From Amia ocellicauda (lineage: Eukaryota > Chordata > Actinopteri > Amiiformes > Amiidae), in NCBI RefSeq assembly GCF_036373705.1, contig NC_089863.1:3518444-3582443 (forward strand): a DNA stretch of 64,000 bases, written 5' to 3'. Below the pieces are notes generated by a model, which was given only the letters and a program-made list of their open reading frames with translations, had not been told where the DNA came from and did not search any database. A program made the translations under genes and the position numbers. This document shows, piece by piece, positions 11,638 to 22,999 of the stretch (within the stretch, counting starts at the first letter, position 1; each line of letters begins with the position of its first letter).

Positions 11638-12313
11638 GCCAATCCCAGTTTGGATCAAGATGGCAGGAGAGTTCAGTGGTCATAGGTCCATAGGTCCAAA
11701 ATATGGGCTACCATTTAAATTATTACACTCTGTGATATATCATCCCACCCCTCCACATCCTTAGCTTGACAATTCAGTTACACAAACAAACACTGTGGGA
11801 CAATGATATGTAAAATATGCAAACTAGGATAATTAACTCTTACTTACTTAATTAATTAATTAATTACATACTGTTTTGTCTTCAATAATCTAGAAATAGG
11901 AGTAATTACTTCCTTATGTATTTTTTAATAATCATATTCAAACACAGGACTATGTCATGCAGAACAATCAGCACACATGTTGTTATTATTATGATGATAA
12001 TGATGATAATGGTGATGTTAATTGTTGTACTGTGGGTGTGTATGTTTGTCTGAATTTGGTTCAAGAACTACAGCTCACACAGATCATTGGAGTGACACAG
12101 GTCAGCAAAACCTATAGAGTAGAGACAGCAAGACATTGTGGGGGCTGTAGTCTTTCAGCTTCAGTTTTGATATGTGATTTAAATAAAGATCACTAATTGT
12201 ATGCCTCATTTTATATGACATACAAGATCAGACACATTTGTAAGGTAATACAACCGACAGTAAGTAATTCCATCTTACAAACTCTACTCATCCTGATGGG
12301 GGCAAACTGTCAT
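11638..12313. other. AT-rich intergenic stretch
   Basis: Contains ATTA and ATGATG short tandem runs (11846-11863, 11990-12015) and no gene or transposon end I can identify. Confidence 0.4.
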
Positions 12314-13110
12314 ATACTCAGCAAAAAAAGAAACGTCCCTTTTTCAGGACACTGTATTTTAAAGATAATTTTGTAAAATTCCAAATAACTTTACAGATCT
12401 TTATTGTAAAGGGTTTAAACAATGTTTTCCATGCTTGTTCAATGAACCATAAACAATTAATAAACGTGTACCCTTGGCACGGTCGTTAAGACACTAACAG
12501 CTTACAGACAGTAGGCAATTAAAGTCACAGTTATAAAAACTTAGGACACTAAAGAGACCTTTCCACTGGCTCTGAAAACACCAAAAGAAAGATGACCAGG
12601 GTCCCTGCTCATCTGCGTGAACGTGCCTTAGGCATGCTGCAAGGAGGCATGAGGACTGCAGATGTGGCCAGGGCAATACATTGCAATGTCCATACTGTGA
12701 GACGCCTAACAGCACTACAGGGAGACAGGAAGGACAGCTGATCGTCCTCGCAGTGGCAGACCACGTGTAACAACACCTGCACACTATCGGTGCATCCGAA
12801 TGTCATAGGTATATGATGGCAACAACAACTGCCCGAGTTACACCAGGAACGCACAATCCCTCCATCAGTGCTCAGATTGTCTGCAATAGGCTGAGAGAGT
12901 CTGGACTGAGGGCTTGTAGGCCTGTTGTAGGGCAGGTCCTTACCAGACATCACTGGCAACAATATCGCCTATGGGGACAAACCCACCTTCGCTGGACATG
13001 ATTTCCTGTAAGACAGAAATGTCAGTTTCCATGGCCAGCGAAGAGCCCGGATCTCAATCCCATTGAGCACGTCTGGGACCTGTCGTGCCCGAGTTCTCCA
13101 TGACAGGGGT
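12314..13110 (+). mobile_element. Tc1-like transposon remnant (family 1), 3' truncated
   Basis: Starts at a TA followed by CTCAGCAAAAAAAGAAACG, the terminus of a widespread fish Tc1 family. A transposase start with a helix-turn-helix region follows from about 12592 (VPAHLRERALGMLQGG), continuing to about 12995 with frameshifts. The sequence then jumps to the DPEHVWD-like C-terminal region (about 13020-13080), so the catalytic centre is deleted. No right inverted repeat is found. Confidence 0.75.
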
Positions 13111-13198
13111 GCCGGGGGGGGCGGGGTGTGCGGATGAATCAGCGGCAGCTTAACAATGGACTCTGGAAGGGGCACAATCGCAATAAGGGCATATATAT

Positions 13199-13274
13199 AC
13201 AGCTCTGGAAAAAATTAAGAGACCACTCCACGTTCAGAAATCAATGTTAAGTGGCGTCTTAATTTTTTCCAGAG

Positions 13275-13278
<4 letters not shown>
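13199..13278. mobile_element. 80-bp Tc1-type mini-element
   Basis: Two inverted arms of about 30 bp beginning ACAGCTCTGGAAAAAATTAA flank a 20-bp centre, and TA dinucleotides abut both ends. It consists almost solely of terminal inverted repeats, as in the shortest MITEs. Arms with this sequence are typical of fish Tc1 elements. Confidence 0.75.

Positions 13279-13320
<42 letters not shown>
13279..13320. repeat. (TA)n microsatellite
   Basis: About 20 TA units between two Tc1-type insertions; a natural target for TA-directed transposons. Confidence 0.9.
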
Positions 13321-13323
<3 letters not shown>

Positions 13324-14034
13324 CACACTGATCAGCCATAACATTATGACCACCTACCTACCTACCTATGGACTCCACTAGACCTCTGAAGGTGTGCTGT
13401 CGTATCTGGCACCAAGACATCAGACCAGGCCACCTTCTTCCATTGCTCCATGGTCCAGTTCTGATGCTCACGTGCCCATTGTAGGTGCTTTCGGCAGTGG
13501 ACAGGGGTCAGCATGGGCACCCTGACTGGTCTGCGGCTACGCAGCCCCATACGCAACAAACTGCGATGCACTGTGTGTTCTGACACCTTTCTATCAGAAC
13601 CAGCATTCACTTTTTCAGCAATTTGAGCTACAGTAGCTCGTCTGTTGGATCGGACCACACGGGCCAGCCTTCGCTCCCCACGTGCATCAATGAGCCTTGG
13701 CCACCCATGACCCTGTCTCCGGTTCACCACTTTTCCTTCCTTGGACACTTTTGATAGGTACTGACCACTGCAGACCAGGAACACCCCACAAGAGCTGCAG
13801 TTTTGGAGATGCTCTGACCCAGTCATCTAGCCATCACAATTTGGCCCTCGTCAAAGTCGCTCAGATCCTTACGCTGCCCATTTTTCCTGCTTCTAACACA
13901 TCAACTCTGAGGACAAAATGTTCACTTGCTGCCTAATATATCCCACCCACTGACAGGTGCCATGATAACGAGATTATCAGTGTTATTCACTTCACCTGTC
14001 AGTGGTCATAATGTTATGGCTGATCGGTGTATAG
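13324..14034 (-). mobile_element. Tc1-like transposon remnant (family 3), internally deleted
   Basis: Bounded by inverted repeats: GATCAGCCATAACATTATGA at the left, and its complement before GGTGTATA at the right. The minus-strand frame 13826-13362 encodes a transposase N-terminal half (DNA-binding region, then a WTMEQWKKVAWSD block with the first catalytic Asp) but is cut after it, so the remaining acidic residues of the DDE triad are absent. Confidence 0.8.
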
Positions 14035-15039
14035 GCTATGTAGGAATTTACATGGTAGCCCATAGTGCAGACTGTTTCCCAAAGTTAGAATACCTCAGAA
14101 AGTTATTTTTAGGATACCAAAAATTACACAAATGCATAATTAAAATCAGCCAATTACATTAATGGATAACTTGAAGTAGTGCTCCCCCACTGTTAGATTA
14201 ACCATTTACACCATAGTAGAGGTTCTCTCTCGCCCTGTGTCGATGTAACGTTAAATGTCTATATAACAATGTATGAATCTATTTCACCTCACCCAATTAT
14301 GTATTTATTCATTTAAAATTATTGATTTAGGCTACCACTATTGGAATAGCTGCCGGTGTCTGCATGAATCTCTCACGCTCTGACTATAAACAGAGTCCAA
14401 CATCATATAGCTCTGACAGATACAGCCCAATCATAACACAAGGCTGTTCTGTGGTTCCAACCCAAAACCCAGGCTGCTGTCCTTGCCCCCATGGACAACA
14501 ACACAACTGCTTGTCATGGAAACAGTGTGTCAATCAGTGCAGAAGTTAACTTGCATAATTATAATATTATTGATATACTCTTTAAAGATACAATAGGACA
14601 TCAATGGTAGACTTTGGCTGTAAAACAGGGAAGTGCAGATGGGAGGTGGGAGGGCAGTGGCCATTACTAGAGTCACAGCTGAGAGGGTTCTGTGTGAAAC
14701 ATGTGACCAACTACACCACCTCAATTGTTGAGCAAGAGAGGAACTCACAACCCCCTTCGAATTCTCTCCCTGCGCAGGCTCGATCGGACCTCACCACACA
14801 ACAGCAGGTGCCAAGTACATTTTATTTAAGCAGGTTTGAGGTAATATGCACAGGGTATAAAGGCTATGCAAGACAATTACATAAATCAGGGAAGATAACA
14901 GGCAATACATTGTAATAACTAAAGCCTGCCTTTATATATCCAGAGCACATAAAATACCCTAAAGAACAAATAAAATTACTGAGTAAAACAAAACATAAAA
15001 ATAAGTTTTCCCATACTCTAAACATTCACACTAAGAAGC
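14035..15039. other. Intergenic, nothing recognised
   Basis: Short unsupported frames only. Confidence 0.4.
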
Positions 15040-15130
15040 AACATCACATCACATCACATCACATCACATCACATCACATCACATCACATCACATCACATC
15101 ACATCACATCACATCACATCACATCACATT
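15040..15130. repeat. (ATCAC)n pentanucleotide microsatellite
   Basis: About 18 near-perfect ACATC units in a row. Confidence 0.95.
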
Positions 15131-16430
15131 TACTGGTTCTGCTGCTGGTACATCTCTGGCCCTCTAGTGAACCGCGCTTCCTACTTTCATAGGCAGAACA
15201 ATAGGGTCAGGGGAGCAGCAGGAAATGGTAATCAAGGAGGTGATGTGGGGAAGTCCATGTGGGAATGCAGAATGAAAATGACACAGGTGAAGCAATAAAC
15301 CAATTCAAAAACAATTAAGGAATAAAGAATAAAGGAAACCAAAATAAGGTTAGCAATAAGTGGAAATAAAGAAAAAACATAAAATAAGATAATTTAGTCT
15401 ACTCAATAATAATTAGTGAAGAAGGAACCAACAAACAATTAAATAATACGAGATTAAGGCCAGTCATGCCCCGCTCTTGACAATAGACACTGTTCATCCA
15501 CAGCCCCCCTCATTGGAGTCTCTGCTCGGCCCTGTTATTGCATGGTCTTGGTTATTAAAAAAATATATACACTTATAGGCTACATACAGGCACCTTCAAA
15601 ACACAACACGTTTAAAATGTAGCCCCTTGATAGGATCACATAAAATACAAGAAATTAAGGCTGTAAGAGATGCAACAGAGACCAGTAAGGCTAAAAAAAT
15701 ATGGCCTTCTGGAGGCACCGAACCGGAGGGTTAAAACATGCCATGTGCGGCCCCTGGGAGCTGAGAGGTATCAGCCTATCCATTTGCCTCTCCATGGGAT
15801 CAAATGAAAGTCGACAAATGCAGCTCCATATACGAAACTGAGAGAATAAGGCTCCTGGAAGTGCGGAGCAGGTTGGCCGTGTGCGGCACCTGGAAGTTGC
15901 GAGATAAGGCTGAAGCAAGTGAATGCCAGCTTCTGGGGCCAGGAAAGCACAGGACAAAGCAGTGTTTTTATGTCACTAGCGGGGACTTGTGGTAGTTGTT
16001 CCATAGACTACAATGGGGGACTATACTGTGAAGGCTCAATGCATATGCCTTTGTTTCCAGGAGCTACAGGGGCGGACCCCACTCCCCTCACTTGCATAAA
16101 AATGTATTCAAATAGGTGGTTCGAAGCATTTAGAATCGCGAGGATCGGGTGCAGGAGGCTGAGGTCAAAACACTGGAATGCTGGAAACTATTAGGAACTG
16201 CTCAGCAAGGCTGCAGAACAGCAGGACAATACTTTGCATTGAGTGACTGACACAAAGGAGTATATACACAAAGGATAATGAGAAGGAAAACGGGAGACAG
16301 GTGGAAATGATTCAGGGATGATGATTGAATGATTGACTGATTAGAAACTGAGGTACAGAAATGGGATCTGAGCCTCAGGTGACCTCCAGTGGTGAAGCAG
16401 GGAATAAGTCAGACAGTGGATGTTACAATA
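15131..16430. other. Intergenic, nothing recognised
   Basis: Mixed-composition sequence without coding support or transposon termini that I can name. Confidence 0.4.
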
Positions 16431-16431
16431 T

Positions 16432-16738
16432 CAACTGTGAACAACTATATAGCACCTGTCAACTATATAGCACCTGACAATAACTATATCTCACCTGTCA
16501 ACTATATAGCACCTGACAATAACTATATCTCACCTGTCAACTATAAAACACCTGACAATAACTATATCTCACTGTCAACTATATAACACCTGACAATAAC
16601 TATATCTCACTGTCAACTATATAACACCTGACAATAACTATATCTCACTGTCAACTATATAACACCTGACAATAACTATATCTCACTGTCAACTATATAA
16701 CACCTGACAATAACTATATCTCACTGTCAATAACTATA
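16432..16738. repeat. Minisatellite, 38-39 bp unit
   Basis: About eight units of the form AACTATATAACACCTGACA plus ATAACTATATCTCACTGTC. Early units have CACCTGTC and later ones CACTGTC, giving a shift from 39 to 38 bp; this suggests that the right part expanded recently. Each unit has an internal half-repeat around AACTATAT. Confidence 0.95.
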
Positions 16739-16739
16739 T

Positions 16740-17980
16740 TGCACAACAGACTTAGATAATGATAAGGACTGATAAGGAAGCAAGAGTAAAACCAAAGTCC
16801 AAATCTTGTGCCAAGTATCAGGATCAGTTTTCTCTGTCTCCATCTCCTCCCCCTCTCTCTCTCTCTCTTTATTACAGCTGGCAAAAGGGTAATAGTTTAG
16901 CAGCAACATTATAGGTAGCTGAGGAGGCAGGACTGCACCTGAATGATCACACACCCTTAGAGTTATTGTTCCACCTTCAGTAAACATCTCTGGTTTTATT
17001 CTTTTTTTTGTTTTTTTGGGGAAGTTGTGAGCAAAACACCTCAGAGGGGTAAGTTACAGTTTATTCTGTAATGAAGATCAGTTACTTAAATCAGTAAAAT
17101 ATGTACATTTTTGTATAGCACCCTTTGCAGGGTAGCCACAGTGCACGTTACAGACTGAAAAACAGACTAACAAAAACAAACTATAAACAATTAATAAAAT
17201 AAACAATTAGGCATCATATGTCAGTTTGCACTGTTTTAAAAGCAATGCAAATCTAAAATCTGTTTCAAAGTCGGTCATCGCTAAAGGAATATGATAGCAT
17301 ATACTCACTCAATAGTTTACAACCCACGATTGCGAACTGGTGGCAGTTGTAAGTTGTAATGTTGTTTGGCTTGAATGGGACTTTCATACTTTATTGGGTG
17401 GAAGCAAGTGACCTGCAGTGGGGTCTATTCCTGAAATTGAATTATCAATTCTAAACTGGAGAGGGGTGAAGGGGTCTTGGTTATTTATACAGTATGCATG
17501 TGTAAATGGCCCTGTCCTGTGTAAATAGACCTGTGCAATAGCCCTGTGTAAATAAATGAAACTGCATTGCCCATTTCAAATATGTTGTTATGATTTTATA
17601 TCCCTGATCTTGTCGATGCATTGCTAAGAGACATACTGCTGAAGCCACGTTTCACTCCTGAGCATCGAATACTCAGCAAAATATGCTTTTTGGTATCACT
17701 GCGCTCTCCAGTTGCAAAACGTGAGGCAAACTTATGTCACAAAAAGTAGTGCCTCTAATCAATAGCCCAAATCACATGCATAAGAGTGAACAGAAATATT
17801 TTCAATTAAAACTGAAGTTACTAAGAACCTGTAACATATCTCATGCAGGCATCTGAATAGGGTTAGGAGAAAACACTTTTGATTGCGTGTTAGGCAGTGG
17901 CACATACTTTTCCTGCTGGCAGCCATATTCCCATTATATGTTATGCACCTGTAGAGGTCACTACACTACATCCCTCGTCT
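16740..17980. other. Intergenic, nothing recognised
   Basis: Contains a short CT run near 16855 and otherwise no interpretable feature. Confidence 0.4.
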
Positions 17981-17988
17981 TCTTAGAC

Positions 17989-18243
17989 CAGTGGTTCTCA
18001 ATCCTGGTCCTGGAGGAAAAATGACCCTGCTGAGCTCTCAATTACTTTATTGAACCCTTCATTGAAGTAATAATTTCCTAAATCAGAGCCGTTTAATGAT
18101 TTTTAACAGTAGGGGTTTTAAGTGAAGTATAACATTGTATAAGGACATTATGATATTATTAAGGAACCAACTTTGTATCAGTTACACAATTTAAACATTT
18201 AAATGTAATCAAATTACTTTAATTAAGTAATTGAGAACCACTG
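17989..18243. mobile_element. hAT-type MITE, 255 bp, with perfect 8-bp target duplication
   Basis: Inverted termini CAGTGGTTCTCAA / TTGAGAACCACTG are flanked on both sides by TCTTAGAC (17981-17988 and 18244-18251). The 8-bp duplication and CAG...CTG ends are diagnostic of the hAT superfamily. There is no coding capacity. The unmutated target duplication points to a fairly recent insertion. Confidence 0.93.
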
Positions 18244-18497
18244 TCTTAGACAATAATTACTCCACAAATACAAAATACAACGTAAAATTCCTTGTAACAT
18301 ATTTAAAGTTACTTTCTTAATGTTAACCAAATTAACTTGCTTTTCTCTCTTAAAGTAACATTTGTGCAATCATTATTTTATGACAAACATAGAAATCTTT
18401 TAATATACATTTCACATTTCGCATACTCGCATCTCTGAATGTTGGTGCAGAACTGTGCTTCATGCAGGGGCTGACTGGGACCAAAAAACAGTCCTGG

Positions 18498-20470
18498 TGT
18501 CACTGTTTCATCCCACACATCCCACAATTCACAAGCTCACCACCAGAGGTCGTCATCACCCGAATACTAAGCCTTCACATTCCCCAGCAATCAGCCACTT
18601 CACATTCCTCGGCACCATGTGCGCTTGTTCTATCTTGCACTCTCCTTCACTGCCCTCTGCTCCCCTCTGTGACTCCCATTCAATGCTAAGTCTAGTCTTC
18701 CTTCCGGTTACAATTCTCGGTGTTCCTTTTGCTTATTTTTTGCATGTTTTCAACCGCCTTGTGTACCTTGACCTGTGATTCCTGGATTCTTCCAACCAGC
18801 CTATTCACCTCATTGTTGGCCCTTGCTTGCCTTCGGATCCTCCTTGACATTGCTGTTTGCGGGTTCTGATCCTCGACTGTCCCTGCACCCCTGTTACTCC
18901 GCACCTGGGTTCTTCACACCTGAGCTGCTACATTACAGTAGTCTTAGCCACAACATGGACCCAGCGGAGAAATGTAAACTGCAGTCTGCCATGTCTCTTC
19001 AGGATGTCCGACTCAACGATCATGACACCAAACTGAGACAAATTGCAGACACATTGAATTGTCTACTTCAACAGCTACAACCAAGCACAGCTTCAACCTC
19101 TCTGCCTGCTGCACCTGTCACTGCAAACCCCACCATTGCTGTTGCTGCTGCTGCTCCTGAGGCTATTGCCCCTGCAACAGTCACATGGTCTGGCAATCCA
19201 GATAGATGTGAGGGGTTTCTATTACAATGTTCTTTGTATTTTGTCAATCAACCCTCCGCCTTCCTAGATGATGCAGCAAGAATAGCCTTCATCATCACCG
19301 TCCTGACCGGGAAAGCTTTGCAATGGGCGTCTGCAGTATGGAATCAGCAAGGTGCTGTCACACGCTCCATGAGGGTGTTCCTGTCCCAGTTCAAGGATGT
19401 GTTTAACCACCTGGCAGGGGGAAGAGGTGCAGGTGAACAACTGTTTTCACTCAGACAAGGCGGCTGATTATGCCCTCCAATTTCGTACCCTGGCTGCAGG
19501 CAGCGGGTGGAATGATAGTGCCCTGCTGGTCGCATTCAGAAGGGGACTGCATGTAGATATACAGTCGGAACTAGCCTGCAGGGATGAAGACTTTGGTTTA
19601 CAGGAAATAATACAAATGGCTGTTCATGTGGATCATCTCATCCGGGTCAGAAGGAGACGTCCGACTCCCACCTTTTCTCCTCAGTCCACCATGTTCCCGC
19701 AACCTTCAAAGTCCAGCCCAGCCCAGGACAAGTCAATGCAATGTGCACTTGTCTAACGAATTAACCTATGTCTGTGCTTGTATTGTGGCCATAAGGGACA
19801 TTTCTGCGACACTTGCCTTGTTCGTCCCAGCTCACCTTCCATACCCTCGGACAGTCCAGTCCAGTCCACTTTTTACCACGGCACAGAGTGAGATCCGTAT
19901 CAAGCTCACTTGGGGCACTAACACTGTGTTGGTATCTGCTTTACTGGACTCGGTGTCTGCCAGCAATTTCATTCACCGAATAACTGTAAATCAACTGGGC
20001 ATTCCTCTCATATATATTCCTCTCCTGTATACCTCCACTCAACATAACGGCAGTTAACAATCAACACATAGGTTCCTTCCATGTTTTTCATTGAACCAAA
20101 ACCCTAACCATGCAAATCGGCATCTTCCATCAGGAAGAAATGTCCCTCCTTGTTATAGATTCCCCCGGTGCTGAGGTAATTTTGGGACTTCTATGGTTAA
20201 CTTAGTACAATCCAACCATGTCCTGGGCTGATGGCGACATTATCAAATGGGGGTCAAACTGCCTTTCTTGATATCTGTCTATCCCGTGTGGAACCACGCA
20301 TGGTGTAAGACCCCTTCTGTCCGTGCCTCCCATCTTTCCATCTGACTACCACGACCTGGCAGCTCGGTGTTCAATAAAGCCAAAGCACTTTGTCTGCCTC
20401 TGCACTGACTGGGAGACTGCCATTGAGCTATTACTGGAAAGGCTCCTACAAGAGGATGTACCTATTATTA
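18498..20470 (+). mobile_element. Ty3/gypsy retrotransposon remnant (LTR-like end, gag, protease, start of RT)
   Basis: A TGTC...ATTACA stretch (18498-18937) looks like the 5' LTR. Gag opens at the ATG at 18955, with a coiled-coil start, an Ala/Pro-rich hinge and a capsid-like region, then shifts frame near 19440 and continues to about 19756. A protease block with the LLDSVSASNF motif follows near 19950 (active-site DSG altered to DSV), and an RT-start-like stretch near 20330-20450. The rest is lost at the L2 and Tc1 insertions. This is an old, broken copy with several frameshifts. Confidence 0.75.
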
Positions 20471-20530
20471 TTATTATTGTTTTTATTTCTTGGCAGACGC
20501 CCTTATCCAGGGCGACTTACAACCCTCTCT
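20461..20530 (-). mobile_element. L2-clade LINE or SINE 3' tail
   Basis: On the minus strand it reads as the common fish tail CCTGGATAAGGGCGTCTGCC followed by an A/ATA-rich end. The same tail is found at 27085-27660 and 46108-46390. Confidence 0.7.
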
Positions 20531-20789
20531 CTGTCCCCAAGTCCCAGGCAATGGACAGCTACAGTGAGGGAAAAAAGTATTTGATCCCTGCTGATTTTGT
20601 TCGTTTGCCCACTGACAAAGAAATGATCAGTCTATAATTTTAATGGTAGGTGTATTTTAACAGTGAGAGACAGAATAACAACAAAAAAATCCAGAAAAAC
20701 GCATTTCAAAAAAGTTATAAATTGATTTGCATGTTAATGAGGGAAATAAGAATTTGATCCCCTATCAATCAGAAAGATGTCTGGCTCCC

Positions 20790-20884
20790 AGGTGTCTTTT
20801 ATACAGGTAACGAGCTGAGATTAGGAGCACTCTCTTAAAGGGAGTGCTCCTAATCTCAGCTCGTTACCTGTATAAAAGACACCT
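20790..20884. repeat. Perfect 43-bp inverted repeat upstream of the transposase start
   Basis: Two exact complementary arms (20790-20832 and 20842-20884) with a 9-bp loop. The right arm ends 43 bp before the transposase ATG, so transcripts would carry a strong hairpin in their 5' leader. Confidence 0.9.
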
Positions 20885-20927
20885 GTCCACGGAAGCAATC
20901 AATCAATCAGATTCCAAACTCTCCACC

Positions 20928-21947
20928 ATGGCCGAGACCAAAGAGCTGTCCAAGGATGTCAGGGACAAGATTGTAGACCTACACAAGGCTGGAATGGGCT
21001 ACAAGCCCATCGCCAAGCAGCTTGGTGAGAAGGTGACAACAGTTAGTGTGATTATTCGCAACTGGAAGAAACACAAAATAACTGTCAGTCTCCCTCGGTC
21101 TGGGGCTCCATGCAAGATCTCACCTCGTGGAGTTTCAATGATCATGAGAACGGTGAGGAATCAGCCCAGAACTACACGGGAGGATCTTGTTAATGATCTC
21201 AAGGCAGCTGGGACCATAGTCACCAAGAAAACAATTGGTAACAAACTACACCATGAAGGACTGAAATCCTGCAGCGCCTGCAAGGTCCCCCTGCTCAAGA
21301 AAGTACATGTTCATTGGCAAACTTCAGATGGGCCTGTACATCTGAATGATTCAGAGAACTGGGTGAAAGTGTTGTGGTCAGATGAGACCAAAATCGAGCT
21401 CTTTGGCATCAACTCAACTCGCCGTGTTTGGAGGAGGAGGAATGCTGCCTATGACCCCAAGAACACCATCCCCACCGTCAAACATGGAGGTGGAAACATT
21501 ATGCTTTGGGGGTGTTTTTCTGCTAAGGGGACAGGACAACTGCACTGCATCAAAGGGACGATGGACGGGGCCATGTACCGTCAAATCTTGGGTGAGAACC
21601 TCCTTCCCTCAGCCAGGGCATTGAAAATGGGTCGTGGATGGGTATTCCAGCATGACAATGACCCAAAACACACAGCCAAGGCAACAAAGGAGTGGCTCAA
21701 GAAGAAGCACATTAAGGTCCTGGAGTGGCCTAGCCAGTCTCCAGACCTTAATCCCATAGAAAATCTGTGGAGGGAGCTGAAGGTTCGAGTTGCCAAACGT
21801 CAGCCTCGAAACCTTAATGACTTGGAGAGGATCTGCAAAGAGGAGTGGGACAAAATCCCTCCTGAGATGTGTGCAAACCTGGTGGCCAACTACAAGAAAC
21901 GTCTGACCTCTGTGATTGCCAACAAGGGTTTTGCCACCAAGTACTAA
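20928..21947 (+). CDS. Tc1-family transposase, 339 aa, open throughout
   Basis: Cut-and-paste DNA transposase acting in the nucleus at the element's inverted repeats. The ATG at 20928 has a strong Kozak context (CCACCATGG) and starts [11 protein letters not shown]; the frame can be read further upstream without need. Order of parts: paired-like helix-turn-helix DNA-binding domain (about residues 1-110), then a DDE catalytic domain with VLWSDETK (first Asp), HDNDPKHT (second Asp) and [11 protein letters not shown] (Glu, the DDE form typical of Tc1). A GGGN glycine-rich block is also present. Length equals that of active family members. One stretch (residues 129-138, bases 21310-21339) is unlike the family and appears to be an in-frame inverted segment, which may impair activity. 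Confidence 0.92.
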   Translation: MAETKELSKDVRDKIVDLHKAGMGYKPIAKQLGEKVTTVSVIIRNWKKHKITVSLPRSGAPCKISPRGVSMIMRTVRNQPRTTREDLVNDLKAAGTIVTKKTIGNKLHHEGLKSCSACKVPLLKKVHVHWQTSDGPVHLNDSENWVKVLWSDETKIELFGINSTRRVWRRRNAAYDPKNTIPTVKHGGGNIMLWGCFSAKGTGQLHCIKGTMDGAMYRQILGENLLPSARALKMGRGWVFQHDNDPKHTAKATKEWLKKKHIKVLEWPSQSPDLNPIENLWRELKVRVAKRQPRNLNDLERICKEEWDKIPPEMCANLVANYKKRLTSVIANKGFATKY

Positions 21948-22189
21948 GTCGAAGGGGTCAAATACTTATTTCCCTCATTAACATGCAAATCAATTTATAA
22001 CTTTTTTGAAATGCATTTTTCTGGATTTTTTGTTGTTATTCTGTCTCTCACTGTTAAAATACACCTACCATTAAAATTATAGACTGATCATTTCTTTGTC
22101 AGTGGGCAAACATACAAAATCAGCAGGGGATCAAATACTTTTTTCCCTCACTGTATACACAAGAGACATTGGAACTTGGGATCATTCGA

Positions 22190-22998
22190 CTGTCTACATC
22201 ACCTGCCGCAGCCAGTTTCTTCTTTGTAATCCCCACTTTAAAACTAGTTTTGAGAACACCTCTGCAGCAGACACATCCTCTAGTATCTCGTCAAGGGTAG
22301 TAATAGGTTGTCATTCACTCACAATAGCCTCATTAACTCTGCACATGTCAACACCAATCCGGACATCTCCACATTTCTTGTGCACTGCAATTAGTGGTGA
22401 AACCCATGGAGTAGGTCCATCTACCTTCTCAATAACGTGCATATCCCCTATCTGCTTCAGCTTTGCTTCAACAAGCTTTCTAACACCAAAGGGAACTTGA
22501 TGTATTGGTTGTGCAATTGGGGTGACGTTTTCATCAACATGCAGCTCTAACTGATATTCTTATAGCTTGTGCTGTTCTTCAAAACATGACTTGTATTTCT
22601 GTTGCAGTGCAGCTTTCAATGTCCTTGTGTCCTCAGGTAGTACAGCATTCACTTATGCTTTTGGCTCAATATGCAAAACACCTACAGCAATGGCTGTTTT
22701 CCGCCCAAGCACGGATGTCTGTGAGCCTTTCACTACCAACACATCAGTTGTAAGCGAGTGTATTTCTAGTAGTGAACAGTCCTTCTACTGCAAGTGTTGT
22801 AGCTGAGCCATAAGCATACAGTTTCTTAGTGGTGGGTTTTAGGCCTATGTTGCATTTTCCTTCCAATGACTTAAACACAGTACTGCCCACGATGTTGCAA
22901 CTAACTCCAGAGTCTATGAGCATATTCACTGGCTGATCATTTATTATGGCCACTTCAGCATCTCCTGCAGAGCCAAGTAAGGTAAATGCATACTCCAC
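22190..22998 (-). pseudogene. Ty3/gypsy pol remnant (protease and RT start)
   Basis: On the minus strand, 22998-22744 encodes an aspartic-protease block with MLIDSGVSCNIV. Further along (about 22440-22200) a broken frame gives an RT opening block of the PWVSPLIAVHKK type followed by a VRIGVDM-like stretch. Stops and shifts lie between. It is oriented opposite to the gypsy remnant at 18498 and has a different protease sequence, so it is a separate element. Confidence 0.7.
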
Positions 22999-22999
22999 A

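Larger units (their letters stand above)
20562..22153 (+). mobile_element. Tc1 transposon (family 4), complete with both long inverted repeats
   Basis: Starts CAGTGAGGGAAAAAAGTATT and ends with its complement, flanked by TA on both sides (20560-20561, 22154-22155). The inverted repeats are about 200 bp long, as in the long-TIR Tc1 group. A single uninterrupted transposase frame lies between. Length and structure are those of an autonomous element, the best-preserved transposon in the window. Confidence 0.95.

Noticed and set aside
16432-16738. Regular repeats resembling a CRISPR array
   Set aside because: Units are contiguous with no variable spacers, and the genome is clearly vertebrate.
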